NCBI GenBank assembly: GCA_949101405.1
Contig: CARYFM010000004.1
Span: 1-64,000, forward strand
Source: an uncultured Candidatus Saccharibacteria bacterium
GTDB taxonomy: Bacteria; Patescibacteriota; Saccharimonadia; Saccharimonadales; Saccharimonadaceae
DNA: 64,000 nt
Direction: 5' to 3'
A program made the translations under genes and the position numbers. Position 1 is the stretch's first letter. Each line of letters begins with the position of its first letter. The notes beneath the pieces were generated by a model. That model did no database searches, was not told the origin of the DNA, and worked only from the letters and a program-made list of their open reading frames with translations. This document shows, piece after piece, positions 15,095-24,291 of the stretch.

Positions 15095-18000
15095 ACGTTT
15101 TATTAAAATTAGCTCTTGCATTGTTGCTATTCTGGCGCTTTTGATTGGTTCGTTATTTATTCTGCCATTACATTCCGTGGTAGCAGCGCCCGATGATACT
15201 AGTATCATGAAGAAAACTTTAGCCAACTCTATTACGTCCTGTTATAACAGTTCATATATCCACAAGGACATTACTCCTGCTGGACAATTTAAAACCGAAG
15301 ATATTTTTGTCTATCATTTCTCTAGCGGTAAAAAGGGCAAGGTACTCATCTTGGACGATCTTGGTGGTTCTATAAACTGCGAACAAGTTTTTCTAGGTTC
15401 AAAAAAGACACAAGGACTAAATTCACTTTTCAATAAAAACCCAACTACCCCAACTAACCTAGGCTACGTGCAATCTGGAGATAACAATCCATCATCCACG
15501 CGCTGCATGAGCGTCAGTTATAAGCACGCATCAGCTGAAGCTGGCGGCAACATGGTTAATTATACTTCCAATTCTCTGTGTTTTGGTGTTATGAGTGATG
15601 GTAAAATAGATATGGATTCTTTCCCAAGTGGTGGCGTGCCAAGTTCCGAATGTGTAGACCCCATTTGTTTATCAGCTAATGTGCAGGGTAAAGTTTTCGT
15701 TAACGTACTTGGCAATGACGGCCTGCACACAGAGTGGGAAGTTGCATATTTTGACACTAATATGTTTGCTGGTGGCGATGGGACCAAGTGGGACGACCTG
15801 TATAAGGAAGTCTCTAATGCAGTTAGTGGCATGAACAATGATAATGGTTATGCTAACGTAAGCACAAATCAAACCAAAACTGATGATCCAGGTGCGTTTG
15901 CTACATATACGATCAACGATTATGGTGAAGCTGCTAAGGCAGCATTCAAATATTATACTGGTTCATCTAATATGGATAGCCAGAAGTTTACCAATGAGGA
16001 TATAAGATATCTGCTCGACAAAGCCTATGCTAAAATGAGGAGTGATGGCATAATCAGCGAAGATAGTACTTGTTTTGTTGGCAAGGATGAGGCTCTGAAC
16101 CAGGGCACGCCATATGCATACTATAAGCCAGGAGACGACGATGAACCAGGAAAGTGGTGCCCAGCCTATCTGAACACTGGTCTTGCAGCTGGGAAGACGT
16201 ATAATGTTGTAGCTGCAACTTTAAAAAACTTAACAGCAGCATCTCCAGAAGAGATATTAGAACTTGTCACCAAGCGCGATGAAGGCTATGCTACTGTTGG
16301 CGCATATTGTCATAAAAGAGCTGAAGAACGCTACGATGAGTTTGTGAATGCCTGGAATGAAGAAAACGCAAAGGGTGACAAAAAAGACCAAGCGAAGCTA
16401 GACTACTATAAGGAACAACAGCAAAAAATTCGCCGGATGCTAAATAAAACTGGCGGCACTTACAAAACTGAGAACGGACAGGTTGTTTGTCTAGAACTAC
16501 CAACTATTAACGGTGCTCCCGATACTCCGCCAGATACAAGTGGTGATAATGATGGCGGCACGAATGGAGGAAATGGTAGCAATGGCGGTAATGGCGGGGC
16601 AGAATCTGATGAATGTTTTGGCGCAGCTGGCTCTTTAGGCTGGATTCTATGCCCAGTTTTAAAGACGGTTAGTGAAGGCGTTGATGAAATTTATAAAGGT
16701 TATGTACAAAAACAATTTCTGGAAATAGACTCCACTAAATTAAAGGCTGACTCCAGCAGCGATGTTTATAATGGTTGGAAAGTTATTCGTGATATGGCTA
16801 ATATAGCCTTTGTAATTATGTTTATGATCGTTCTCTTTTCACAACTGACTGGAATTGGATTAAATAATTACAATATCAAGAAGATGTTACCAAGGCTTAT
16901 TGTTGTTGCTATATTAGTCAATGTCTCTTTTCTGCTCTGTCAATTTGCTGTAGATATCTCAAATGTTTTAGGTTATAGTATGAATGCTATCTTTGAGCAG
17001 ATGAGTAAGACCGTGAACAATATGAGTGAATCATTTTCTCCTGATGGTGGAACTACTGGCACAGTAATGACTTGGGTAGGAGTATTAGGTATCGCTATTG
17101 GTGCGGGTACAATTGGATCATGGCTAATCCCGCTTTTATTAGTATTGCTTTCCTCAGCTATAAGTGTATTTTTTGGAGCTATTATACTTGGCGCACGCCA
17201 GGCTGGTATATTTATTTTGATTGTTCTGGCGCCAGCTGCTGTTGTTTGCTATGCTCTGCCAAATGCAAAAAGAATGTTTGATCGTTGGCTTAAAATTTTT
17301 ACAGCTTTACTTGTAGTATTCCCAATTTGCGGCGCACTAATGGGTGGCGGTAATTTTGCGTCAAATATTTTACTATCAGCCTCTGGTGGTGGTTTTTTCC
17401 TGACGCTAGTTGCTATGTTATTGAGAGTAGTACCGTTCTTTTTAATACCAGGATTAATTCGTAGTGCGTTTGCGGCTATGGGCAATATAGGTGCAAAGAT
17501 TGCTAATGTAGGAAATCGTGTTGGACGTACTGCAACAGGCTCTATTGCTCGGTCGGACTTCGTTAAGCGTAGGGATGCAGATTTAGCCAGAATGCAAGGG
17601 AGTGCAACAGCTTTACGTGGTCGCGCACTAAGTAAAATTACAGGCAAGCCAATGTCTGATCGGCGTAAGGCTAAAATTGCCCGGCAATATGCAAAATATA
17701 ATAAATTACGTGGAGAGGAGGCGTCGGCTAACCCTTATGCACTAGCTCCAGGGACACGCGAATATGAAGCAATGAAGAATGCCGCCCATCAAAACCGTAT
17801 TGACTCATTGGCGAAAAACATAGCACTGGAAAATACGAATATCGCTACGGACGAAACTGCTCTTGCAGAACGACACGCAGCAGCGCTAGCTGCCCTAAAT
17901 GAAGATCAGTCGGATGAGAATTTAGCTGCAGTACAGGCTTATCAAGATATGTTAATTAGCAGTGACGGAGGGCGTACGAAAATGTTCGATAACTATGCCC

Positions 18001-18677
18001 AGGCCACCATAGCAGGACAAGACAAGGGCATTGAATTAGGCGCACAACATTTGTTGCGTAGTCACGTTAAAGATATTAAACCCAATAACCGAGACTTTTT
18101 CTCATATCTTGGTGAAGCATCACGTATTTCTGGCGGTGGAGATATTCACAGAGACAGCTTCCAATCCTTTACAGATAATAAAGGAAATACTCATTATCTC
18201 TCGAATCACTTTGCCAACCAAGGCGTTACGAGTTACGATGCTGCCAGTATTGCTAAAATGGATGAGGGATCTCTTGACCGTTTAATACAACAAGCCAGAA
18301 ATGGCTCATTAGAAGATGATCAGAAGCGCGTCCTAGAACAGTATACTCGTCAAGCTATGACTAGTGACAATATACATGTTCAAGATAAAATTGCAAGAAA
18401 ATTCAATACATTGCGTGATGCAATGGGGTATACTAGAATTCAATCTCAGCAGCAGAGCGACTCCGGTACAATCGATGTACATGACGGTGGCAGCAATAAC
18501 CCCGGAAGTAGTTCTAATAGTAACAATGCTGGGCCAATTATTAGGACTGGCAATGACGATCGTAGAGGATCTGATAATGGACAGAGACTCAATGGTCGTC
18601 ATGGCCTCGGAGGCACTGATGATTGGAGGCCAAATAATGATCATGGCGGTATTATCTTGCCGCCAGGCGTGCGATAA
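15087..18677 (+). CDS. Fused VirB6/TrbL-like secretion protein
   Basis: 1196 aa. A signal-anchor (residues about 7-33) is followed by about 450 residues of extracytoplasmic sequence with several Cys, then a Gly/Asn-rich linker (about 480-505). The GAAGSLGWILCPVLKTVSEGV block (about 512) starts a membrane region with about six hydrophobic segments up to about residue 800. The last 390 residues are soluble and charged, ending in TGNDDR...DDWRPN...LPPGVR. The protein is colinear with the two minus-strand proteins 10036-12558 and 8771-10036 joined together; the join corresponds to SASGGGFFLTLVAMLL here. The start is set by the 8-bp overlap with the upstream gene and GAGGGG just before it. It likely forms the inner-membrane core of a type IV-like secretion machine; the substrate is unknown. 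Confidence 0.8.
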   Translation: MNKRFIKISSCIVAILALLIGSLFILPLHSVVAAPDDTSIMKKTLANSITSCYNSSYIHKDITPAGQFKTEDIFVYHFSSGKKGKVLILDDLGGSINCEQVFLGSKKTQGLNSLFNKNPTTPTNLGYVQSGDNNPSSTRCMSVSYKHASAEAGGNMVNYTSNSLCFGVMSDGKIDMDSFPSGGVPSSECVDPICLSANVQGKVFVNVLGNDGLHTEWEVAYFDTNMFAGGDGTKWDDLYKEVSNAVSGMNNDNGYANVSTNQTKTDDPGAFATYTINDYGEAAKAAFKYYTGSSNMDSQKFTNEDIRYLLDKAYAKMRSDGIISEDSTCFVGKDEALNQGTPYAYYKPGDDDEPGKWCPAYLNTGLAAGKTYNVVAATLKNLTAASPEEILELVTKRDEGYATVGAYCHKRAEERYDEFVNAWNEENAKGDKKDQAKLDYYKEQQQKIRRMLNKTGGTYKTENGQVVCLELPTINGAPDTPPDTSGDNDGGTNGGNGSNGGNGGAESDECFGAAGSLGWILCPVLKTVSEGVDEIYKGYVQKQFLEIDSTKLKADSSSDVYNGWKVIRDMANIAFVIMFMIVLFSQLTGIGLNNYNIKKMLPRLIVVAILVNVSFLLCQFAVDISNVLGYSMNAIFEQMSKTVNNMSESFSPDGGTTGTVMTWVGVLGIAIGAGTIGSWLIPLLLVLLSSAISVFFGAIILGARQAGIFILIVLAPAAVVCYALPNAKRMFDRWLKIFTALLVVFPICGALMGGGNFASNILLSASGGGFFLTLVAMLLRVVPFFLIPGLIRSAFAAMGNIGAKIANVGNRVGRTATGSIARSDFVKRRDADLARMQGSATALRGRALSKITGKPMSDRRKAKIARQYAKYNKLRGEEASANPYALAPGTREYEAMKNAAHQNRIDSLAKNIALENTNIATDETALAERHAAALAALNEDQSDENLAAVQAYQDMLISSDGGRTKMFDNYAQATIAGQDKGIELGAQHLLRSHVKDIKPNNRDFFSYLGEASRISGGGDIHRDSFQSFTDNKGNTHYLSNHFANQGVTSYDAASIAKMDEGSLDRLIQQARNGSLEDDQKRVLEQYTRQAMTSDNIHVQDKIARKFNTLRDAMGYTRIQSQQQSDSGTIDVHDGGSNNPGSSSNSNNAGPIIRTGNDDRRGSDNGQRLNGRHGLGGTDDWRPNNDHGGIILPPGVR

Positions 18678-18759
18678 TAAAGCTTAAGATTGCATCTTTA
18701 TAACAGTTGTAATAGAATAAAATTGTTGGTCGGGTGAACTTTTATAAGGAGGTGGCATT

Positions 18760-19086
18760 ATGCATGCAACATGTTGGATATGCGGCAGGCAATTTAGCGA
18801 TACTACAACGTGCCCTAATTGCCTTTCTGCTTTTTTAGATGATACTGAGAAGAATCGTAATAGACTTATTAAGGCTGGACTTCTCGGTATCTCCTTCTCG
18901 GAATGGGGGTCATTTGTTAGAGATGGAAATCTCAAAACGCAAGGTGAAATCAGCGAAGAAGAGTTTTTGAGACGTAAACAAAAAAATATTAAAAACACCA
19001 AAGAGCGTTTACGAAAGAAAGCCGAAAATGAGGCAAAATTAGCAGCAAAAGACCCCCTCGGCCATCGAGGTGATGCCTATAGCTAA
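18760..19086 (+). CDS. Small zinc-ribbon protein
   Basis: 108 aa, beginning MHATCWICGRQF...TCPNC: two CxxC pairs within the first 25 residues, then a charged, helical, Lys/Glu-rich C-terminal half. It starts 82 bp after the secretion gene behind a very strong SD (AAGGAGGTGGC). It resembles the 8242 gene in architecture and in the hairpin that follows. Probably cytoplasmic; it could bind nucleic acid or act as a chaperone for the secretion cluster, but neither is shown. Confidence 0.7.
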   Translation: MHATCWICGRQFSDTTTCPNCLSAFLDDTEKNRNRLIKAGLLGISFSEWGSFVRDGNLKTQGEISEEEFLRRKQKNIKNTKERLRKKAENEAKLAAKDPLGHRGDAYS

Positions 19087-19125
19087 TACAGTTAAATGTA
19101 TATTGTAGTCATCTATCATTATTAC

Positions 19126-19163
19126 GAATAGTGTTGGAAAAAGTAAATTAGTTCCACCTATTC
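19126..19163 (+). repeat. Conserved hairpin, copy 2
   Basis: GAATAGtGTTGGAA ... TTCCACCTATTC, the same stem as 8699-8733 with a different loop. Confidence 0.6.
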
Positions 19164-19177
19164 ACCAAAAGTCTAAA

Positions 19178-19213
19178 GCCCGTTTCTGTAGTAGAAACGG
19201 GCCCTGTCTTTTA
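19178..19213. terminator. Terminator between convergent genes
   Basis: GCCCGTTTCT (19178-19187) pairs perfectly with AGAAACGGGC (19193-19202), 5-nt loop, followed by CCTGTCTTTT. It separates the zinc-ribbon gene from the convergent lipoprotein gene. Confidence 0.8.
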
Positions 19214-19238
19214 TCCAGTACATAAGTGTAATGAGACT

Positions 19239-20435
19239 TTATCTCCACTCCAAAATATAACAACACTTCTCTTTAACTCCGAAGTATTTTACTGTACTGC
19301 CAGCCGACATAGAAAAAGTAGGCGAGAACGTTGTCTTTAATCTTGCAGGCTCACTGCTGTCTAACGGCATAGTATATATGCCGACTTCTCCAGTTGTATC
19401 GTGTCTCGGTTCAGATAAAAATGCAAGCCTTGTACCCTCCGGAGATACAACAGTACTCCAGCTATAACGCGAGTCGCTTGCTGGTATATACTCTGACCTT
19501 GTCTTTGTACTAATGGTTGCAATATAGCTTTGGTTGTTTGCTTCGACAATCAGCCTGTCATCATCAATCCAGTCAGTTAACTTATAGCCGCTAATATGAT
19601 GCCAGGTTTCAGAATCTTCGCAAATCATCGGGTCTGCCGTACTAATTTCCCATGAAGCACCAGGAACTATATTGTCTACAGAGACTCCGTAATACTGATT
19701 TTCTCTGAAGCCTTCAGAATGAACATAGATGAACACATCTCCCTGGAATCCTACTGCCTGATAACTCACAATATCATCAAAATCACCATGTGATTGCTCA
19801 TCTAATGCTTCAGTTACATCAAAGAAACTGCCATCGGTATTTATCCATCCAGCATGAACCTCGCCGTTATTTGCAAAGGTCTTGGTAGCTGCCGCTTTGG
19901 TGTAATCATTAGAAAACTGGTCATAAAGATTAGCATAACGTGCAAACTGCAAGGCTGGAACAATAGTATATTCAGGATTTGTACGTTCAAACACTGAGTC
20001 GAACCAGAAATTAGAGACTTCATGGTAATCTCCACTTTCCGGATTGATTGCAGACACAGTGTAGGTTGGGCAATACAAGTCCGACCAGTCTGCCTGCAGA
20101 ACAATTATCCCCTCAATCTCTCCAGTCACAGGAACCTCTTCTGTTACATCCTCCTCACCTGCTTCCACATCCCATGGCACGAGGTCTTCTTCCGGCGGTC
20201 TGCCAAAGTCATCATTCTCTCCAGCGACATCTGCCAAGCCCTGCGACGCATCATCGGGTTCAGCAATCTCCGCCGGGGATTCGTCAACCACTTCTGCCGT
20301 CCCATCAGCATAAGCTGCCGGACCAGTATCTCCACCCATGTCCGCCGCAGAATCCACTGAACTTCCGCATCCTACCATTGTTGCGACACTCAGTGCCAAA
20401 GCCAATACAGTTACAAAAAACTTTCTTCTCATCAT
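19239..20435 (-). CDS. Putative secreted lipoprotein with beta-propeller-like C-terminus
   Basis: 398 aa from the ATG at 20435; the ATGGAGGAT just upstream supplies the SD (GGAGG, 5 bases before the ATG) rather than the start. The N-terminus RRKFFVTVLALALSVATMVGCGSS is a lipoprotein signal peptide with lipobox VGC. A long acidic Asp/Glu/Pro/Ala-rich linker (about 25-105) leads to a globular domain with repeated W/Y-D and S-P-E-G-T-R-L-A-F blades near the C-terminus, recalling TolB/WD40-like propellers. It would be a lipid-anchored extracellular protein. It has its own promoter of the TTGA-17-TAGAAT type seen in the accessory genes, and a composition unlike the flanking core genes, so recent acquisition (possibly from a Firmicute) is plausible. 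Ligand unknown. Confidence 0.75.
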   Translation of the reverse strand: MMRRKFFVTVLALALSVATMVGCGSSVDSAADMGGDTGPAAYADGTAEVVDESPAEIAEPDDASQGLADVAGENDDFGRPPEEDLVPWDVEAGEEDVTEEVPVTGEIEGIIVLQADWSDLYCPTYTVSAINPESGDYHEVSNFWFDSVFERTNPEYTIVPALQFARYANLYDQFSNDYTKAAATKTFANNGEVHAGWINTDGSFFDVTEALDEQSHGDFDDIVSYQAVGFQGDVFIYVHSEGFRENQYYGVSVDNIVPGASWEISTADPMICEDSETWHHISGYKLTDWIDDDRLIVEANNQSYIATISTKTRSEYIPASDSRYSWSTVVSPEGTRLAFLSEPRHDTTGEVGIYTMPLDSSEPARLKTTFSPTFSMSAGSTVKYFGVKEKCCYILEWR

Positions 20436-20507
20436 TTTATCCTCCATTTTCTCAATGTTCTCACTACTTGCGAAACTCTATGTTGCAAAGTAGCTTACTT
20501 CTCCGCC

Positions 20508-20536
20508 ATTCTATCACAAAAACACATTACTATCAA
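20508..20536 (-). promoter_or_regulatory. Promoter of the lipoprotein gene
   Basis: On the minus strand TTGATA (20536-20531), 17-bp spacer, TAGAAT (20513-20508) preceded by TGTGA and followed by GG, the same pattern as at 1499 and 3221. Confidence 0.65.
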
Positions 20537-20598
20537 GCATGAGAACTTTCATAAATGATTTTTGCAAGTGATAATATAAGAGATGATATAATTAAAGA

Positions 20599-22032
20599 AT
20601 GAAAAGAATCAAAACATCTGAGCGCTCGTCTGCAGAGTTTAAAGAATGCCGCGGCAGAAAATCCGCCACTTTACCGGACGACCTTTGGGAAAGTATCGCT
20701 GCTTTTTCTAACACGCATGGTGGCATAATCTATTTGGGGGTGAATGATAATGGTGAAATAATTGGTCTAGATAATAAAGGACTAGATAAACTACAAAAAG
20801 ACTTGTCCACTCTGATAAAAGGTAAATTTAATATTCAGCCAAAAGTAGAAGTTTTCTGTGATGAAGAACATCTTGAAGTTATAGTATCCGAACTGGAAGT
20901 CTATAATAAGCCAATATATAGCAAGAAGGTAGGACCGCGCAAGGTTTATGTCCGCCAAGGTTCGACCAATGTGCTGGCATCCGATGAGGAGATGCGCAGC
21001 TTATTCGCTGGAGCAAGTGGTGGAGGGGAAAATCAAATCGTGGAAGGCGCATTAACTGACTTAGTTGATGAAGATAAACTAGATGATTATATATCGCAGA
21101 CCGGGCTTAAAAGCGTATCATTTTCAAATCTAGAAGAGAAACTTAAAAAAATCAAGGCACTTAAAGACTCTAAACTTACAATTTTTGGACTAGTGGCTTT
21201 TGGTAAAGATTCGGCTATTGACGAGATACTTAATAATATCTATATTGACTTCAAAATGTTTTCCGGTACAAGCAAAGTTAGTATGGACAATCTCGACAAG
21301 ATTTATCGTGACCGTACAGAATTCCATGGTGATGTAGCTAAACAATTTTTTCAGGCTTTTGATTATATAAAATCTAAGCTTCCAAAAGAAGCGGTAGTAA
21401 ACAAAGAAACTGGATTACGTGAAGAACGCTATATCCTACCAGAAGAAGCTTTGCGTGAAGCATTAGCTAACGCTATTGCGCATCGCGACTATCTTTTACA
21501 AGGGTCTTGCGTTAACGTGGATCTGTACTCTGACAGAATTGAACTATCCAACCCAGGTGAAAGCCTCATTGCTATCAAGGATTTAGAGAAGGCTTCATCC
21601 AAAGCACGTAACCCAAGTCTAATTGAGTTTCTCAAGGCATACAAAATCACCGACAAAACAGCACGTGGTATCCCAACGATTTATCAGGCGGCAAGAAATC
21701 GAGGGCTACTTGATCCAAGGTTTGAGAATATTTCTGGTGACTTTAAAGCTACGCTTTACTTTTCCTCACCTCATTCAGGTAAAGATAAAGAGTGGGTTGA
21801 TATGATAGATGATACTTTTGAGCTAAAGGACACACAGAAAAACGCGTTAGTATTCATTAAAAATAATGGAACAATTTCAAATAAGCAATATTGTGAACTC
21901 AATCATATGAATAGTAGGAACGACGATAAGCAAGCTCGTCGTGAACTAGGAAAGCTTTTAACCGCTGGGTTATTAATTAAGGTAGGAGACCGTTCCGGTA
22001 CTAGATATAAATTGTCTGATAAACTTTTATAA
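20599..22032 (+). CDS. AlbA_2/Schlafen-type ATP-binding putative transcriptional regulator
   Basis: 477 aa, COG2865-like. Residues about 8-125 match the AlbA_2 (Schlafen-like) domain: E-FKE near the start, then SIAAFSNTHGGIIYLGV and a VYVRQGSTN segment. Residues about 255-390 match the GHKL-type ATPase domain of this family: LREALANAIAHRDY and the downstream YSDRIELSNPGE and GIPTIYQ. The last about 70 residues look like a winged helix (NNGTISNKQYCELNHMNSR.DDKQARRELGKLL). It has a -10 (TATAAT, 20587-20592) 6 bp before the ATG, so is leaderless. Such proteins are linked to nucleic-acid binding, regulation or defence, but no substrate is established. An 11-bp tandem repeat follows directly after the stop and may be a binding array for it. 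Confidence 0.8.
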   Translation: MKRIKTSERSSAEFKECRGRKSATLPDDLWESIAAFSNTHGGIIYLGVNDNGEIIGLDNKGLDKLQKDLSTLIKGKFNIQPKVEVFCDEEHLEVIVSELEVYNKPIYSKKVGPRKVYVRQGSTNVLASDEEMRSLFAGASGGGENQIVEGALTDLVDEDKLDDYISQTGLKSVSFSNLEEKLKKIKALKDSKLTIFGLVAFGKDSAIDEILNNIYIDFKMFSGTSKVSMDNLDKIYRDRTEFHGDVAKQFFQAFDYIKSKLPKEAVVNKETGLREERYILPEEALREALANAIAHRDYLLQGSCVNVDLYSDRIELSNPGESLIAIKDLEKASSKARNPSLIEFLKAYKITDKTARGIPTIYQAARNRGLLDPRFENISGDFKATLYFSSPHSGKDKEWVDMIDDTFELKDTQKNALVFIKNNGTISNKQYCELNHMNSRNDDKQARRELGKLLTAGLLIKVGDRSGTRYKLSDKLL

Positions 22033-22039
22033 AATTGAA

Positions 22040-22139
22040 TTTATCGGACATTTATCGGACATTTATCGGACATTTATCGGACATTTTCACCCCTGTTTTA
22101 AAATATTTTATCGGACATTTATCGGACATTATTCAGACA
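22040..22139 (+). repeat. 11-bp tandem repeat array TTTATCGGACA
   Basis: Four perfect copies (22040-22083), a 23-bp break, two perfect copies (22107-22128) and a degenerate one (22129-22139). It begins 8 bp after the stop of the ATP-binding protein and lies upstream of ruvB. Because 11 is not a multiple of 3, three units would encode an 11-residue repeat (FIGHLSDIYRT) in any frame. Confidence 0.95.
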
Positions 22140-22188
22140 AATTGCCAACCGCATATCCTCCGCCCTCTATTGTGCTATAATTACCCTA

Positions 22189-23250
22189 ATGGGAATTCAA
22201 CGAAACATCGACGAGTCGACTGACGCTCCAGAACTACACGAGCAACACCGCTTAGTAGACACTAATCTAAACGACGGTGACATTTCTGAGCAAACCGAAG
22301 AAGTTTCTCTCCGCCCCACAACTTTTGCAGAGTATATCGGTCAGGAGCGTCTTAAAACTAACCTCAAACTCGCCATTGATGCCGTCAAGAAGCGTAACGA
22401 TGGTACTACTCTCGACCATGTCTTACTTTATGGCCCCCCTGGCCTTGGTAAAACTACCATGGCTAATGTTATTGCTCATGAAATGGGCGCCAACTTGCGT
22501 GTTACTTCTGGACCCGCGATTGAGCGCGCTGGCGACCTTGCCTCTATCCTTACCAATCTTCAGGACGGCGATGTGCTTTTTATTGACGAAATTCACCGTT
22601 TGCGCCGCGCTGTCGAAGAAATTCTTTATTCCGCCATGGAGGATTGTAAACTCGATATCGTGATTGGCAAAGGTCCTGCCGCGCGGTCGGTACGCCTCGA
22701 TCTGCCTAAGTTTACTGTAATTGGCGCTACCACTCGTACTGGCTCTTTGGCTGGGCCCTTGCGTGATCGTTTTGGCCTGATTCATCGTCTAGAATATTAT
22801 CAAATTCCCGAAATCGAGCGCATCATCAACCGTACCGCTAATCTTTTGGGTACTGGTATTGCTCCAGAGGCTACTAGCCTGCTTGCTACTCGCTCTCGCC
22901 TCACGCCACGTATTGCCAACCGCCTCACCAAACGTGTGCGTGATTATGCTGATGTTAATGGTGATGGTTTTATTGATATTAAACTTGCCACAGCCGCTCT
23001 TGATATGATGGAGATTGATAATCTCGGTCTTGATCCTGCCGATCGCAATATGCTCCAGCTTATGCTAGAGAACTATAATGACCGACCCGTCGGTCTTAAC
23101 ACTATCGCAGCTCTCACGGGCGATGAATCCGCTACCATTGAAGACTATTATGAACCCTATCTACTACAGATGGGATTACTAGAGCGCACTCCGCGTGGTC
23201 GCGCCGTCACCCCTAAAGCCAAAGAACATCTTGCGAAGATTAAACGTTAG
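22189..23250 (+). CDS. ruvB: Holliday junction branch-migration ATPase RuvB
   Basis: 353 aa, usual length. It drives branch migration of Holliday junctions with RuvA as a hexameric AAA+ motor. Seen: Walker A GPPGLGKTT (about 84-92), Walker B LFIDEIHRL (about 132-140), the arginine-rich sensor region (GATTRTGSLAGPLRDRFG), sensor 2 (SRLTPRIANRL) and the C-terminal winged helix ending with a TPRGRAVTPKA block. Its -10 (TATAAT, 22176-22181, preceded by TGC) is 7 bp before the ATG, so it is leaderless. It stands alone before the agmatine operon. Confidence 0.95.
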   Translation: MGIQRNIDESTDAPELHEQHRLVDTNLNDGDISEQTEEVSLRPTTFAEYIGQERLKTNLKLAIDAVKKRNDGTTLDHVLLYGPPGLGKTTMANVIAHEMGANLRVTSGPAIERAGDLASILTNLQDGDVLFIDEIHRLRRAVEEILYSAMEDCKLDIVIGKGPAARSVRLDLPKFTVIGATTRTGSLAGPLRDRFGLIHRLEYYQIPEIERIINRTANLLGTGIAPEATSLLATRSRLTPRIANRLTKRVRDYADVNGDGFIDIKLATAALDMMEIDNLGLDPADRNMLQLMLENYNDRPVGLNTIAALTGDESATIEDYYEPYLLQMGLLERTPRGRAVTPKAKEHLAKIKR

Positions 23251-23265
23251 CCATATAATATACAT

Positions 23266-24291
23266 ATGGATAACCCTTATGTATTAACGCACAAAACACC
23301 AACACATAAAGATTTTATTGATACGACCGACTTCGACCAGTCAGAAATTATGGATATCGTCAAGACTTCCATAGTGGTGCGCGACTATATTAAATCTGGC
23401 AAGACTCTTGAGACGCTTTTCCACAAAAATTTAGCCATGATTTTCGAGCAGAAGTCTACTCGTACTCGCGTGTCTTTTGAGGTTGGCATGGAGCAGCTAG
23501 GCGGTCATGCGCTTAATCTTGCACCAGGCGCCATCCAGTTAGGCGGGCACGAGACGATTGGTGATACTGCGCAGGTAGTTGGTCGCATGTGTGACTTAAT
23601 TATGGCGCGTGTCGACCGCCACGAAAGTATCTTGGAACTTGCTGCTCGCTCAGCTGTTCCTGTAATTAATGGTATGTCTGACTATAATCATCCTACCCAA
23701 GAAATCGGCGACCTTATTACTATCTTTGATCATCTTCCAGCCGACAAACCTCTAAACAAAATCAAGGTAGTTTTTGTGGGCGACTGTACTCAAGTTTGCG
23801 CTTCACTCATGATGATTACTACTAAGCTTGGCATGAATTTTATCCAATACGGTCCACCAGCCAAGTGGCTGCGTGACGATTTTCTCAAAATTGGTCGTGC
23901 CAACAATCAAATGTATGGTGGTAGTGTGCATGTTACAGATAATCCCGCCTATCTTGAAGGTGCTGATTTTATTTATGCCGATGTTTGGTATGGTCTCTAT
24001 GACAAAGAGACCCCAAAAGATGTCTATATGCGCGAATTCTATCCAAAATATCAGGTGAACGATGAGATGCTCGCTATGACTGGTAATCCCAATGTCAAAT
24101 TCATGCACTGTTTGCCAGCAATTCGTAATGAAGAAGTTACCGACAGTGTTTTGGATGGACCACATTCTATCGCTTGGGATCAGGCCGAGAATCGACTTAC
24201 GGCACAACGTGGTTTGTTATTATATTTCAGTAGCAAAGCTCAAACAGCTTTAGATGAAATTAAGAGGCAGAAGGAGGAACATAATGCCTAA
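23266..24291 (+). CDS. ptcA: Putrescine carbamoyltransferase
   Basis: 341 aa. It cleaves N-carbamoylputrescine with phosphate to putrescine and carbamoyl phosphate. The carbamoyl-phosphate site STRTR (about 65-69), the HPTQE block and HCLP near residue 280 are those of the aspartate/ornithine carbamoyltransferase superfamily. The PGAIQLGGHE and ADVWYGLYD signatures are typical of putrescine rather than ornithine transferases, and the neighbours (antiporter, agmatine deiminase) agree. It is leaderless (TATAAT 23254-23259, 6 bp before ATG) and overlaps the antiporter start by 8 bp. The carbamate kinase that would make ATP from the product is not in this window. Confidence 0.88.
   Translation: MDNPYVLTHKTPTHKDFIDTTDFDQSEIMDIVKTSIVVRDYIKSGKTLETLFHKNLAMIFEQKSTRTRVSFEVGMEQLGGHALNLAPGAIQLGGHETIGDTAQVVGRMCDLIMARVDRHESILELAARSAVPVINGMSDYNHPTQEIGDLITIFDHLPADKPLNKIKVVFVGDCTQVCASLMMITTKLGMNFIQYGPPAKWLRDDFLKIGRANNQMYGGSVHVTDNPAYLEGADFIYADVWYGLYDKETPKDVYMREFYPKYQVNDEMLAMTGNPNVKFMHCLPAIRNEEVTDSVLDGPHSIAWDQAENRLTAQRGLLLYFSSKAQTALDEIKRQKEEHNA

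Noticed and set aside
22040..22139. CRISPR array
   Set aside because: Units are 11 bp, directly abutting with no spacers, and no cas genes are present.
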